The notes under the pieces: generated by a model
The model's database searches: none
What the model was told of the DNA's origin: nothing
What the model saw: only the letters and a program-made list of their open reading frames with translations
Source: Comamonas badia DSM 17552
GTDB taxonomy: Bacteria > Pseudomonadota > Gammaproteobacteria > Burkholderiales > Burkholderiaceae_C
DNA length: 64,000 bases
Assembly (NCBI RefSeq): GCF_000484635.1
Contig: NZ_AXVM01000007.1
Span: 62,001-126,000, forward strand
Direction: 5' to 3'
Shown: positions 42,362 to 49,045 of the stretch, piece by piece
Numbering within the stretch: position 1 is the first letter of the stretch
How the letters are laid out: each line of letters starts with the position of its first letter
Program-made: the position numbers and the translations under genes

Positions 42362-43423
42362 ATGAAACCCACTACCTATACCCTCCACGGTGTCAGCGGT
42401 CTGCTGGCATTGGCTTTGGCCGGCTGTGGCGGCAGCGACGATCCCGTGAAACCCGATCCGCCCGCCGCCAGCATCAGCCTGGCGGGCAGCGTGGCCACGC
42501 CGACCGACTTCACCAGCGCCACCCTGAAGGCGAAATACACCGAGGTCGAGCAGACCGTCAGCTACCTTGCCGGCACCACCCCGACGGTCAAGAACTACCT
42601 GGGCGTGTCCCTGTTCGACGTGGTGCAGGATGCGCTCGCCGCCGACAACAAGACCCCCGGCGCCACCAACCCCGGCAATGCGGGCCGTCGGCTGATCGAG
42701 CATTACGTGCTCGCCACCTCCACCGACGGGTACCAAGTCGCGTATTCGCTCGGCGAGCTGAGTCCGGGCTTTGGCGGCAGTTCGTCCGCCAGCGGCCAGC
42801 CGTTGATCGCCTATGCCGAGAAGGCGGGCGGCGCGGTGGCGGCATTGGACGACAGCACCGATGGGCCGTTCCGCATCACCGTGCCGGGCGACGTCAAGGG
42901 CGGGCGCTACGCGTCCAACGCCGTCAAGCTCGAAGTGGGGGTTCCGTCAGCGACGCCATACTCCGGCACCGATCCCGCCGGGGGGCAGTCGACCACCGTC
43001 ATCATCGATGGCAAGGTCAAGGCCGCCCGCACCTTCACCGTGGACGATCTGAAGGCGCTGCCTGTCCAGACCGCCGTCTACAACGGCACCACCTACAAGG
43101 GCGCGGGGCTGTACGACCTGCTCAAGACCACCGTGGGCCTGACGACTTCCAGCCGCAAGAACGCCGAGCTGTCGATGTACGCCGTGGCGATTGCCACCGA
43201 CGGCTTCCGTTCCGTGGTTTCCCTGGGCGAAATTTCCCCCAGCTTCGGCAACCGGCCCGCCATCGTGGCCTATGAGCGCGAGCACGACACCGACCCGACC
43301 CTGGGCCCCACCGGCGCACTGCGGCTGATCATCTCCAGGAATGCCGCGACCCCCGAGTCCGCGGGCGCGCGACAGGTCTCCAACCTGGCTGAAATCCAGG
43401 TGTTCGAAGCAGGCACGCCTTGA
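42362..43423 (+). CDS. Lipoprotein with two molybdopterin-domain-like repeats
   Basis: From MKPTTYTLHG (42362; AAGGAGAGG site upstream) the protein has 353 residues and a lipobox LAGC (Cys22), so it is probably periplasmic and membrane-anchored. Two related segments follow. The first (about 60-190) has YLGVSLFDVVQDAL, ATSTDGYQVAYSLGELSPGF and PFRITVPGDVKGGRYASNAVKLEV. The second (about 235-350) has YKGAGLYDLLKTTV, IATDGFRSVVSLGEISPSF and LRLIISRN. These resemble the fold of sulfite-oxidase-type molybdopterin domains but show no cofactor-binding cysteine. It is followed by a di-heme peroxidase with overlapping TTGA. Confidence 0.68.
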   Translation: MKPTTYTLHGVSGLLALALAGCGGSDDPVKPDPPAASISLAGSVATPTDFTSATLKAKYTEVEQTVSYLAGTTPTVKNYLGVSLFDVVQDALAADNKTPGATNPGNAGRRLIEHYVLATSTDGYQVAYSLGELSPGFGGSSSASGQPLIAYAEKAGGAVAALDDSTDGPFRITVPGDVKGGRYASNAVKLEVGVPSATPYSGTDPAGGQSTTVIIDGKVKAARTFTVDDLKALPVQTAVYNGTTYKGAGLYDLLKTTVGLTTSSRKNAELSMYAVAIATDGFRSVVSLGEISPSFGNRPAIVAYEREHDTDPTLGPTGALRLIISRNAATPESAGARQVSNLAEIQVFEAGTP

Positions 43424-44826
43424 TCCTGCGCCCGCTGCTGGCGATCGCCGCCGCTGCCCTGCTGCTGGCGTGCGGCGGCGGCGAGACCGCCAGCCCCGCC
43501 GATGCGGCGACGGCCGTGTGCCGCGCCAAGGCCGGCGCCGACGAGCAGCTCGCCTGCTTTACCGCCCTGTACGGCGTGACGCCGTTGGAAGCGCCGCCCG
43601 TGGTGTCGGATGCGCGCTTTGCCGCCGGGGTGCGCCTGTTCACCAGCACCCGGCTGTCCGGCACCGGCACGGTGGCCTGCGTTTCCTGCCACGCCAACAA
43701 CAACGCCGGGGTCGAGGGCTTCACCCTGCTGGATGGCCGCACGCTGGCGCGCGCGCTCCACCCCAGTCTGCGCGGCGGTGATGCCGACGACCCGGCCAAC
43801 ACCACGTCCATCCACCGCAACGCGCCCGATCTGGTGAACAAGCTGCTGGGTGCGCCGCAGTTCATGTTTCACGATGGACGGGTGGCGCTCGATGGCAAGG
43901 GCGGTTTCATCACGCCCGTGGGCGACCAGTTGCCCCCCGGGCTGGAGAACCTGGTGGCGGCGCAGGCGCTGATACCACTGCTGGCGCGCGACGAGATGCT
44001 GGGCTATGCGCCCGGCAGCAACGGCGGGCGCTCGGAGAACGCGACGGCGGGCCTCGTCGGCGACCCGGTGGAGGCCAACCCGCGGCCCGTATGGAACGCG
44101 GTGATGCAGCGCGTGCTGGCCGATCCGGCACTCGCCGGCGTGCTGGCCGACGCCTTTCCCGAGGTGCCGCCCGCCGACCTGGGCATCCAGCACGTGGCCA
44201 ATGCGCTGGCAGCGTTCCAGACGCGGCGCTGGAACGCGGGGCGCTCGACCTACGGTTTCCACGGCTGGCTGCGCGACCGCGCACGCTGGCCGCTGGCCGC
44301 GGACGAACTGCGCGGCGCGCTGACGTTCTTCGACCGGGGGCGCTGCGCCCAATGCCACAACGGGCCGAAGCTGACCGACTCCAGATTCCACAACCTGGCC
44401 GTGCCGCAGATCGGCCCCGGCTTCGGCAGCGGCGCCGCCGGGACGCCGCGCGCGGACAAGGGCCGCTACGAGGTGACGCGGCAGGACGCCGACCTGTATG
44501 CCTTTCTCACGCCCTCGCTGTGGGAGGTGCGTGCCACCGCGCCGTATTTCCACAACGGCGTTTACGACAGCCTGGAGCAAACCGTCCGCCACCACCTGGA
44601 CGCCGCCGGCCATGCCCAGGCGTTCCGCTGCGACAGCGACGCGCCGCTGCTGCAGGCGGGCGTCCGCGTCGAGTGCCGCGACAGCCAGAACGCCCCCGCG
44701 CTGTATGCCACCATGGTGCAGCGGCTGGCGCCGCAGCTCAAAGACCCGCCCGTCCTAAGCGACGCCGAAATCGCCGACCTGATCGTCTTTCTGAAGCGGG
44801 TGACGAACGGCAACAACGGAGGATAG
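43420..44826 (+). CDS. Di-heme cytochrome c peroxidase (MauG/CcpA family)
   Basis: The 468-residue protein uses a TTG start that overlaps the previous stop. It has a lipobox LLAC (Cys18), a short spacer and two heme motifs, CVSCH (87-91) and CAQCH (309-313). Surrounding blocks TSIHRNAPDLVNKLLGAPQFMFHDGRV, FFDRGRCAQCHNGPKLTDSRFHNLAVPQIG and YAFLTPSLWEVRATAPYFHNGVYDSLEQTVRHH are those of bacterial cytochrome c peroxidase/MauG proteins. It may reduce peroxide or oxidise a partner in the periplasm; the preceding lipoprotein is an obvious candidate partner. Confidence 0.88.
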   Translation: MILRPLLAIAAAALLLACGGGETASPADAATAVCRAKAGADEQLACFTALYGVTPLEAPPVVSDARFAAGVRLFTSTRLSGTGTVACVSCHANNNAGVEGFTLLDGRTLARALHPSLRGGDADDPANTTSIHRNAPDLVNKLLGAPQFMFHDGRVALDGKGGFITPVGDQLPPGLENLVAAQALIPLLARDEMLGYAPGSNGGRSENATAGLVGDPVEANPRPVWNAVMQRVLADPALAGVLADAFPEVPPADLGIQHVANALAAFQTRRWNAGRSTYGFHGWLRDRARWPLAADELRGALTFFDRGRCAQCHNGPKLTDSRFHNLAVPQIGPGFGSGAAGTPRADKGRYEVTRQDADLYAFLTPSLWEVRATAPYFHNGVYDSLEQTVRHHLDAAGHAQAFRCDSDAPLLQAGVRVECRDSQNAPALYATMVQRLAPQLKDPPVLSDAEIADLIVFLKRVTNGNNGG

Positions 44827-44828
44827 CC

Positions 44829-45326
44829 ATGGTGGACGCCACGACCGATGCCATCACCCTGCGCCCCATCGGCGTAGTGCGCAGCCCCTACCACGCCACG
44901 CAAGGCATGCCCATCCAGACCGTGGCGGCAGCGGAGATCGCGGGCGAGCTGCATGTCTTTGACGAGTTCGCCGAGGGTTTGCACGACATTGAAGGTTTCG
45001 ATTACCTGATCGTGCTCACGCACCTGCACCAGGCCACCGAGAAGCTGCGGGTCGTGCCCTTCATGGACGTGACCGAGCATGGCGTCTTTGCCACCCGCGC
45101 ACCGGCACGGCCCAACCGCATCGGCCTGTCCATCGTGCGCCTGGATGCGGTGCATGGCACGGTGCTGCGCTTTTTCGGCAACGACATGCTCGATGGCACG
45201 CCGGTGCTGGACATCAAACCCTACGTGCCGCTGCTGGACGTGCGGACGACCGAGCGCATCGGCTGGTTCGCGCAGGGCCTGCAGCGGCTGCCGTCCACCA
45301 GGTCGGACGACCGGATGCAGCCGTGA
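44829..45326 (+). CDS. TsaA/TrmO-like SAM-dependent methyltransferase
   Basis: The 165-residue protein begins 2 bases after the peroxidase stop. It is a short TsaA (YaeB/TrmO) domain: ITLRPIGVVRSPYHATQGMPIQ, FDEFAEGLHDIEGFDYLIVLTHLH and FATRAPARPNRIGLSIVRL, then LDGTPVLDIKPYVPLLD. The E. coli relative methylates t6A37 in tRNA. This version lacks the extra C-terminal region of that protein. Its place in a heme/molybdopterin-like operon under a ModE-like regulator suggests a different, perhaps metabolite-directed role. Confidence 0.82.
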   Translation: MVDATTDAITLRPIGVVRSPYHATQGMPIQTVAAAEIAGELHVFDEFAEGLHDIEGFDYLIVLTHLHQATEKLRVVPFMDVTEHGVFATRAPARPNRIGLSIVRLDAVHGTVLRFFGNDMLDGTPVLDIKPYVPLLDVRTTERIGWFAQGLQRLPSTRSDDRMQP

Positions 45327-45369
45327 CCCAGGCGGGTCCGGGCTGGTGGCCCATCCCGGTGCGTCAGCT

Positions 45370-45440
45370 TCAGGCAATCCGCGCGGCGATCGCATGACCC
45401 GCCTCGATGGCGCTGGCGGTGCCGCCCAGAGCTGACGGCA
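45370..45440 (-). pseudogene. 3' remnant of a tartrate/isocitrate dehydrogenase-type gene
   Basis: On the minus strand the sequence encodes SALGGTASAIEAGHAIAARIA followed by TGA at 45372-45370. This closely matches the C-terminus of the intact dehydrogenase at 46378 (LGGNASTTEVGQAIAGRLA), also at the DNA level. Nothing upstream continues the gene, so this is a truncated paralog. The hypothetical membrane-protein gene now lies between remnant and intact copy. Confidence 0.65.
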
Positions 45441-45529
45441 TTTCGCAGCCGCTGTGCCTGCTGGCAGAATGCTGCCGCCCCGTTGTTCCACTGAACTCCA
45501 TCCGGCGGGCGTCATTGAAGGAGAGGTCC

Positions 45530-46288
45530 ATGAATCGTGCAATCGCTGCCGTGGCAGGCTTGGCTGGCTTGTGGTTTCTTATGCTCGCCAGCCCGCGTTC
45601 GGCGGGAGAGACCGTGGTGAAGTTCGTTATGGCGGCGGTGCTGCTGCTGTTTGCATACCGCCGTTTCCCGACCGGCCAACGGTATTTAGTGCCAAAGACG
45701 GCGGTGCTGCTGCTGTTTGCATACCGCCGTTTCCGGGCCGCACCGCGGAGGACAGCCGAGTACGCGAAACGCTCCGATGGCACGGACACCGTGATGGATG
45801 TTGTGCCCGCGGCTGCGCCGGTGAACGTCTTTGCTGCCGTATTGGCCGTGGTTTTCGCGGCTGGAATTGTGGGCAGTGGCGTGCCTTACTTATGGGTGAT
45901 GGGCCTGTTGTTCGCCGCTGTTGCCGCGCTGGTCCTGCTGAAGGATCCCCGGGGTGCCCGCGCCAGCCGCCGCGCCAGTCTGCGCGTGGGCCCCGGTGGC
46001 ATTGCCACGGGTGGGCATCAGTTATCGAAGAGTGACGTGCAGTACCTGCGCGTCAGGAATGGCTTGGGTGGTGAGGTGGAAATCATCTATGACGCCCACC
46101 AAGGCATCCCCACTGGCACCTTGGCGGGATTGGCGCATCGGCGCAAGCTGGCTGAAGTGGCCTACCGTGTGGAGGCCGAGGCTGCTGGCCGCGCCCATGT
46201 ATTGGCCGCTGGCCTGGATGAGACCACCGCCCGAGGCCTGCTGACCGAGGTGGGCAAGGCCTTGCATGGCGGCGTGCCAGCGGCCTGA
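45530..46288 (+). CDS. Hypothetical membrane protein with an internal 22-residue duplication
   Basis: The start at 45530 (MNRAIAAVAGL) has an AAGGAGAGG site and gives 252 residues. Hydrophobic helices lie at about 5-20, 30-42, 52-62 and a long pair at 100-140; a soluble C-terminal part follows (about 150-252, VGPGGIATGGHQLSKSDVQYLRVRNG). Residues AVLLLFAYRRF occur twice, 22 residues apart, because a 35-bp segment is perfectly repeated with a 66-bp offset. I do not recognise the family. It stands alone between the operon ending at 45326 and the convergent dehydrogenase gene. Confidence 0.55.
   Translation: MNRAIAAVAGLAGLWFLMLASPRSAGETVVKFVMAAVLLLFAYRRFPTGQRYLVPKTAVLLLFAYRRFRAAPRRTAEYAKRSDGTDTVMDVVPAAAPVNVFAAVLAVVFAAGIVGSGVPYLWVMGLLFAAVAALVLLKDPRGARASRRASLRVGPGGIATGGHQLSKSDVQYLRVRNGLGGEVEIIYDAHQGIPTGTLAGLAHRRKLAEVAYRVEAEAAGRAHVLAAGLDETTARGLLTEVGKALHGGVPAA
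45634..45734 (+). repeat. 35-bp perfect direct repeat (66-bp period) inside a coding region
   Basis: Copies at 45634-45668 and 45700-45734 are identical. Each begins GGCGGTGCTGCTGCTG and contains ACCGCC, so each unit also has GGCGGT/ACCGCC inverted ends. The period is a multiple of three and keeps the frame. Confidence 0.85.
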
Positions 46289-46377
46289 GCGAGCATTGCG
46301 CCCGGGCTTCGGCACCGGTGTGTCCCCACATTCGAGGGGGTGCGATGATGACCAGATGTGTCCTGGTCTTGTGCGTG

Positions 46378-47466
46378 TCAGCCTTGGGCGAGCCGCCCGG
46401 CGATCGCCTGACCCACCTCGGTGGTGCTGGCGTTGCCGCCCAGATCGGGTGTGCGCGGGCCGTCCCGCAGCACGGCTTCAATGGCGGTCATGATCGCATC
46501 GTGCGCTGCACGGCCCGCGCCCTGGCCGTGGGTGAGGAAATCCAGCATCAGCGCGCCCGACCAGACCATGGCAATCGGGTTGGCGATGCCCTGGCCATGG
46601 ATGTCCGGCGCCGAGCCGTGCACGGGTTCGAACAGGCTCGGAAATTGACGTTCGGGATTCAGGTTGGCTGAAGGCGCCAGGCCTATCGTGCCGGTGGTCG
46701 CTGGGCCCAGATCCGAGAGGATGTCGCCGAACAGGTTGGTGGCGGCCACCACGTCAAAGCGCTCGGGCTGCAGCACGAAGCGCGCGGCGAGGATGTCGAT
46801 GTGGTGCTTGTCCCAGGCCACTTCGGGGTAGCGCTGCGCCATGCTCGCGGCCTGCGTGTCCCACCACGGCATGCTGATCGCGATGCCGTTGCTCTTGGTG
46901 GCGAGTGACAGGTGTTGCTTGGGGCGGCTCTGCGCGAGGTCGAAGGCGTATTTCAGCAGCCGCTCGGTGCCTACGCGGGAATGGACCGATTCCTGCACCA
47001 CGATTTCACGCTCGGTGCCTTCGAACATCACACCGCCCAGCGCCGTGTATTCGCCTTCGGTGTTCTCGCGCACCACGAGGTAGTCGATGTCGCCGGGTTT
47101 CTTGCCCGCCAGCGGGCAGGGCACGCCCTCGAACAGGCGCACCGGGCGCAGGTTGATGTACTGGTCGAATTCGCGGCGGAACTTGAGCAGGCTGCCCCAG
47201 AGCGAGACATGGTCGGGCACGGTAGCGGGCCAGCCGACGGCGCCAAAATAGATCGCATCCATGCTGGCGAGCTGCTGCTTCCAGTCGGCGGGCATCATCT
47301 GGCCGTGCGCGGCGTAATAGTCGCAGTGCGCCCAGTCGAAGGTACGCAGCGCCAGCGGCAGACCGAATTGGTGCGCTGCGGCCCGCACCACACGCAGGCC
47401 TTCGGGCATCACTTCGCGGCCTATGCCGTCACCGGCGATGACGGCAATCTGGAAAGGCTGGGGCAT
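46378..47466 (-). CDS. Tartrate/D-malate dehydrogenase family protein (TtuC/DmlA-like)
   Basis: The 362-residue enzyme starts at MPQPFQIAVIAGDGIGREVMPEGLRVV (47466). It belongs to the isocitrate/isopropylmalate dehydrogenase superfamily. Its motifs fit the tartrate dehydrogenase/decarboxylase or D-malate dehydrogenase branch: LWGSLLKFRREFDQYINLRPVRLF, ENTEGEYTALGG, SLATKSNGIAISMPWWD and NLFGDILSDLGPATTGTIGLAPSANLNP, followed by FEPVHGSAPDIHGQGIANP. It oxidatively decarboxylates a 2-hydroxy acid using NAD(P); the exact substrate cannot be read off. Confidence 0.88.
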   Translation of the reverse strand: MPQPFQIAVIAGDGIGREVMPEGLRVVRAAAHQFGLPLALRTFDWAHCDYYAAHGQMMPADWKQQLASMDAIYFGAVGWPATVPDHVSLWGSLLKFRREFDQYINLRPVRLFEGVPCPLAGKKPGDIDYLVVRENTEGEYTALGGVMFEGTEREIVVQESVHSRVGTERLLKYAFDLAQSRPKQHLSLATKSNGIAISMPWWDTQAASMAQRYPEVAWDKHHIDILAARFVLQPERFDVVAATNLFGDILSDLGPATTGTIGLAPSANLNPERQFPSLFEPVHGSAPDIHGQGIANPIAMVWSGALMLDFLTHGQGAGRAAHDAIMTAIEAVLRDGPRTPDLGGNASTTEVGQAIAGRLAQG

Positions 47467-47475
47467 GGTTGATGG

Positions 47476-47520
47476 TAAAAAGTGGCTGCAACGCTTATGC
47501 AGCAAGCGCTATCAGCTATG
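47476..47520 (-). repeat. Dispersed intergenic palindromic repeat, copy 7
   Basis: On the minus strand: CATAGCTGATAGCGCTTGCT, then GCATAAGCGTTGCAGCC. It lies between yqeY and the dehydrogenase gene. Confidence 0.6.
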
Positions 47521-47522
47521 GT

Positions 47523-47969
47523 TCATGAATTAAGTAGAGCCTTGACCGCTGCGGACACCATGCCCATGTCGGCCTTGCCCGCGAGCGCCTTCTTGGCCGC
47601 GCCCATCACCTTGCCCATGTCGGCCGGGCCGCTGGCGCCGACCTGTGCCACCAGGGCCTTGACGGCTTCGAGCACCTCGGCTTCCGAAAGGCGCGCGGGC
47701 AGGTAGGCTTCAAGCACCCGCATTTCGGCCTTTTCCTTGTCGGCCAGATCCTGGCGGCCCGCGCCTTCGTAGGCGGCGATGCTGTCCTTGCGCTGCTTGA
47801 TGAGCTTGTCCACGATGGCGACGACGGCGGCATCGTCCAGCACCACGCGCTCGTCCACTTCCTTTTGCTTGCACGCGGCCAGCAGCAGCCGGATGGTGCC
47901 CAGGCGCTCGGCCTCGTGCGCGCGCATGGCGGCCTTCATGTCTTCGGTGATTTGTTCCTTCAAGGTCAT
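47523..47969 (-). CDS. GatB/YqeY domain-containing protein
   Basis: The 148-residue protein matches YqeY: MTLKEQITEDMKAAMRAHEAERLGTIRLLLAACKQKEVDER, VAIVDKLIKQRKDSIAAYEGAGRQDLADKEKAEMRVLEAYLP, then QVGASGPADMGKVMGAAKKALAGKADMGMVSAAVKALL. It shares the tail domain of GatB and may contact tRNA, but its function is not settled. It follows rpsU on the same strand, the conserved rpsU-yqeY pairing, with a terminator between. Confidence 0.92.
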   Translation of the reverse strand: MTLKEQITEDMKAAMRAHEAERLGTIRLLLAACKQKEVDERVVLDDAAVVAIVDKLIKQRKDSIAAYEGAGRQDLADKEKAEMRVLEAYLPARLSEAEVLEAVKALVAQVGASGPADMGKVMGAAKKALAGKADMGMVSAAVKALLNS

Positions 47970-47986
47970 TTTCTTGCTCCAGAAAT

Positions 47987-48021
47987 CAAAAAACCCGCGC
48001 CAGGCGTCCCGGGCGCGGGTT
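47987..48021 (-). terminator. Rho-independent terminator after rpsU
   Basis: On the minus strand the 10-bp stem AACCCGCGCC/GGCGCGGGTT is followed by a T run. Read-through would be needed for yqeY to share the rpsU transcript. Confidence 0.85.
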
Positions 48022-48055
48022 GGATGGCGTGGTGCCGCAAGGCGGCAGCCGGTGC

Positions 48056-48268
48056 TCAGTACAGCTTCTTGGGCAGCTGCATGCTGCGCACGCGCTTGTA
48101 GTGGCGCTTGACGGCGGCGGCCTTCTTGCGCTTGCGCTCGGCGGTGGGCTTTTCGTAGAACTCGCGGGCGCGCAGTTCGGTCAGCAGGCCGAGCTTTTCA
48201 ATGGTGCGCTTGAAGCGGCGCAGGGCCACGTCAAAGGGTTCGTTTTCTTTTACACGGATGGTTGTCAT
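48056..48268 (-). CDS. rpsU: 30S ribosomal protein S21
   Basis: The 70-residue basic protein is a typical bS21: [59 protein letters not shown]. It helps initiation by supporting base pairing of the 16S 3' end with mRNA. A consensus TATAAT box lies about 130 bases upstream. Confidence 0.97.
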
Positions 48269-48397
48269 CAGCCAAAAATTTCCAGATATGTGCCGCCAGA
48301 GGGCTGGCCGGGAAGATCGGGCCCGGCCAGCCGTGTGCGGCGATGTCCCCGTCTGTTAACTAGTATGGCCGACGGGGCTGATGCCATGAAGCCGAGC

Positions 48398-48403
48398 ATT
48401 ATA
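48398..48403 (-). promoter_or_regulatory. Candidate -10 box of the rpsU promoter
   Basis: On the minus strand a perfect TATAAT (in TTGAATATAATGC) stands in the otherwise GC-rich gap upstream of rpsU. A convincing -35 box is not seen, so the call is moderate. The 182-bp gap (48269-48450) holds nothing else I can identify. Confidence 0.45.
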
Positions 48404-48450
48404 TTCAATTTCGGCAGCGGGCCAGGCCCAGGGCCGGTGCGCGGCCGTGC

Positions 48451-48888
48451 CTATCCGCCATCGCCCGCCGGCCTGGTTGTCTGGCGGATCAGACCGAGCA
48501 AGCGTGCGCGGTCTGCGCCGGTCAGGGGCTGCAGGATTTCGTCCTGCAGCTGCCTGACGATGGGCAGCAGGGCGTCGTGGATGCGTGCGCCCTCTTCGGT
48601 CAATGACAGTTCACGCGCCCTGCGGTCCCTGGCGCTGACGACGCGGCGCACCCAGCCCTTTTGCTCCAGCCGGTCGATCACGCCGCCTATCGTGGCGCGG
48701 TCGTAGGCGATCAATTCCGCAATGCTCGCCTGATCGGATGCCGGATGCGCCCGAATCGCATCCAGCGCGGCGAACTGGACGGAAGTCAGGTCAAGGCCGG
48801 CCGCCTGGGTGCGCAGGGTGAAAATCTGCGTGGACCGCTGGTGCAGGCGGCGGATCAGGTGGCCTGCCATGTCGAGTGACTCCATCAC
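48451..48888 (-). CDS. mobR: MarR family regulator (MobR-like)
   Basis: The 145-residue protein has the MarR fold: LTSVQFAALDAIRAHPASDQASIAELIAYDRATIGGVIDRLEQKGWVRRVVSARDRRARELSLTEEGARI, with the recognition helix at about 60-80 and the wing around SARDRRAREL. It is divergent from a MobA-like hydroxylase, the arrangement known for MobR/mobA of Comamonas testosteroni, where 3-hydroxybenzoate relieves repression. The name rests on that context. A second ATG one codon in is equally possible. Confidence 0.82.
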   Translation of the reverse strand: MMESLDMAGHLIRRLHQRSTQIFTLRTQAAGLDLTSVQFAALDAIRAHPASDQASIAELIAYDRATIGGVIDRLEQKGWVRRVVSARDRRARELSLTEEGARIHDALLPIVRQLQDEILQPLTGADRARLLGLIRQTTRPAGDGG

Positions 48889-48960
48889 CGGACTCCTTCA
48901 CATTCGGGGTGCAGCGCCCATTGCGCGAGAAAAATGTTGCTGGCAAGCATACATACAGTC

Positions 48961-48992
48961 TTGACGGTTAATGATAAGTATAGATATTATCT
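48961..48992 (+). promoter_or_regulatory. mobA promoter with overlapping MarR-type dyad
   Basis: TTGACG (48961-48966) and TATTAT (48985-48990) are spaced 18 bases apart as -35 and -10. A dyad GATAA-N9-TTATC (48973-48991) covers the -10 box, where a MarR-type repressor would exclude polymerase. Confidence 0.55.
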
Positions 48993-49045
48993 GCCGGTGT
49001 CACGACGACCGGATCGGTTCACCTTCACCACCAGGAGATTTCCGC

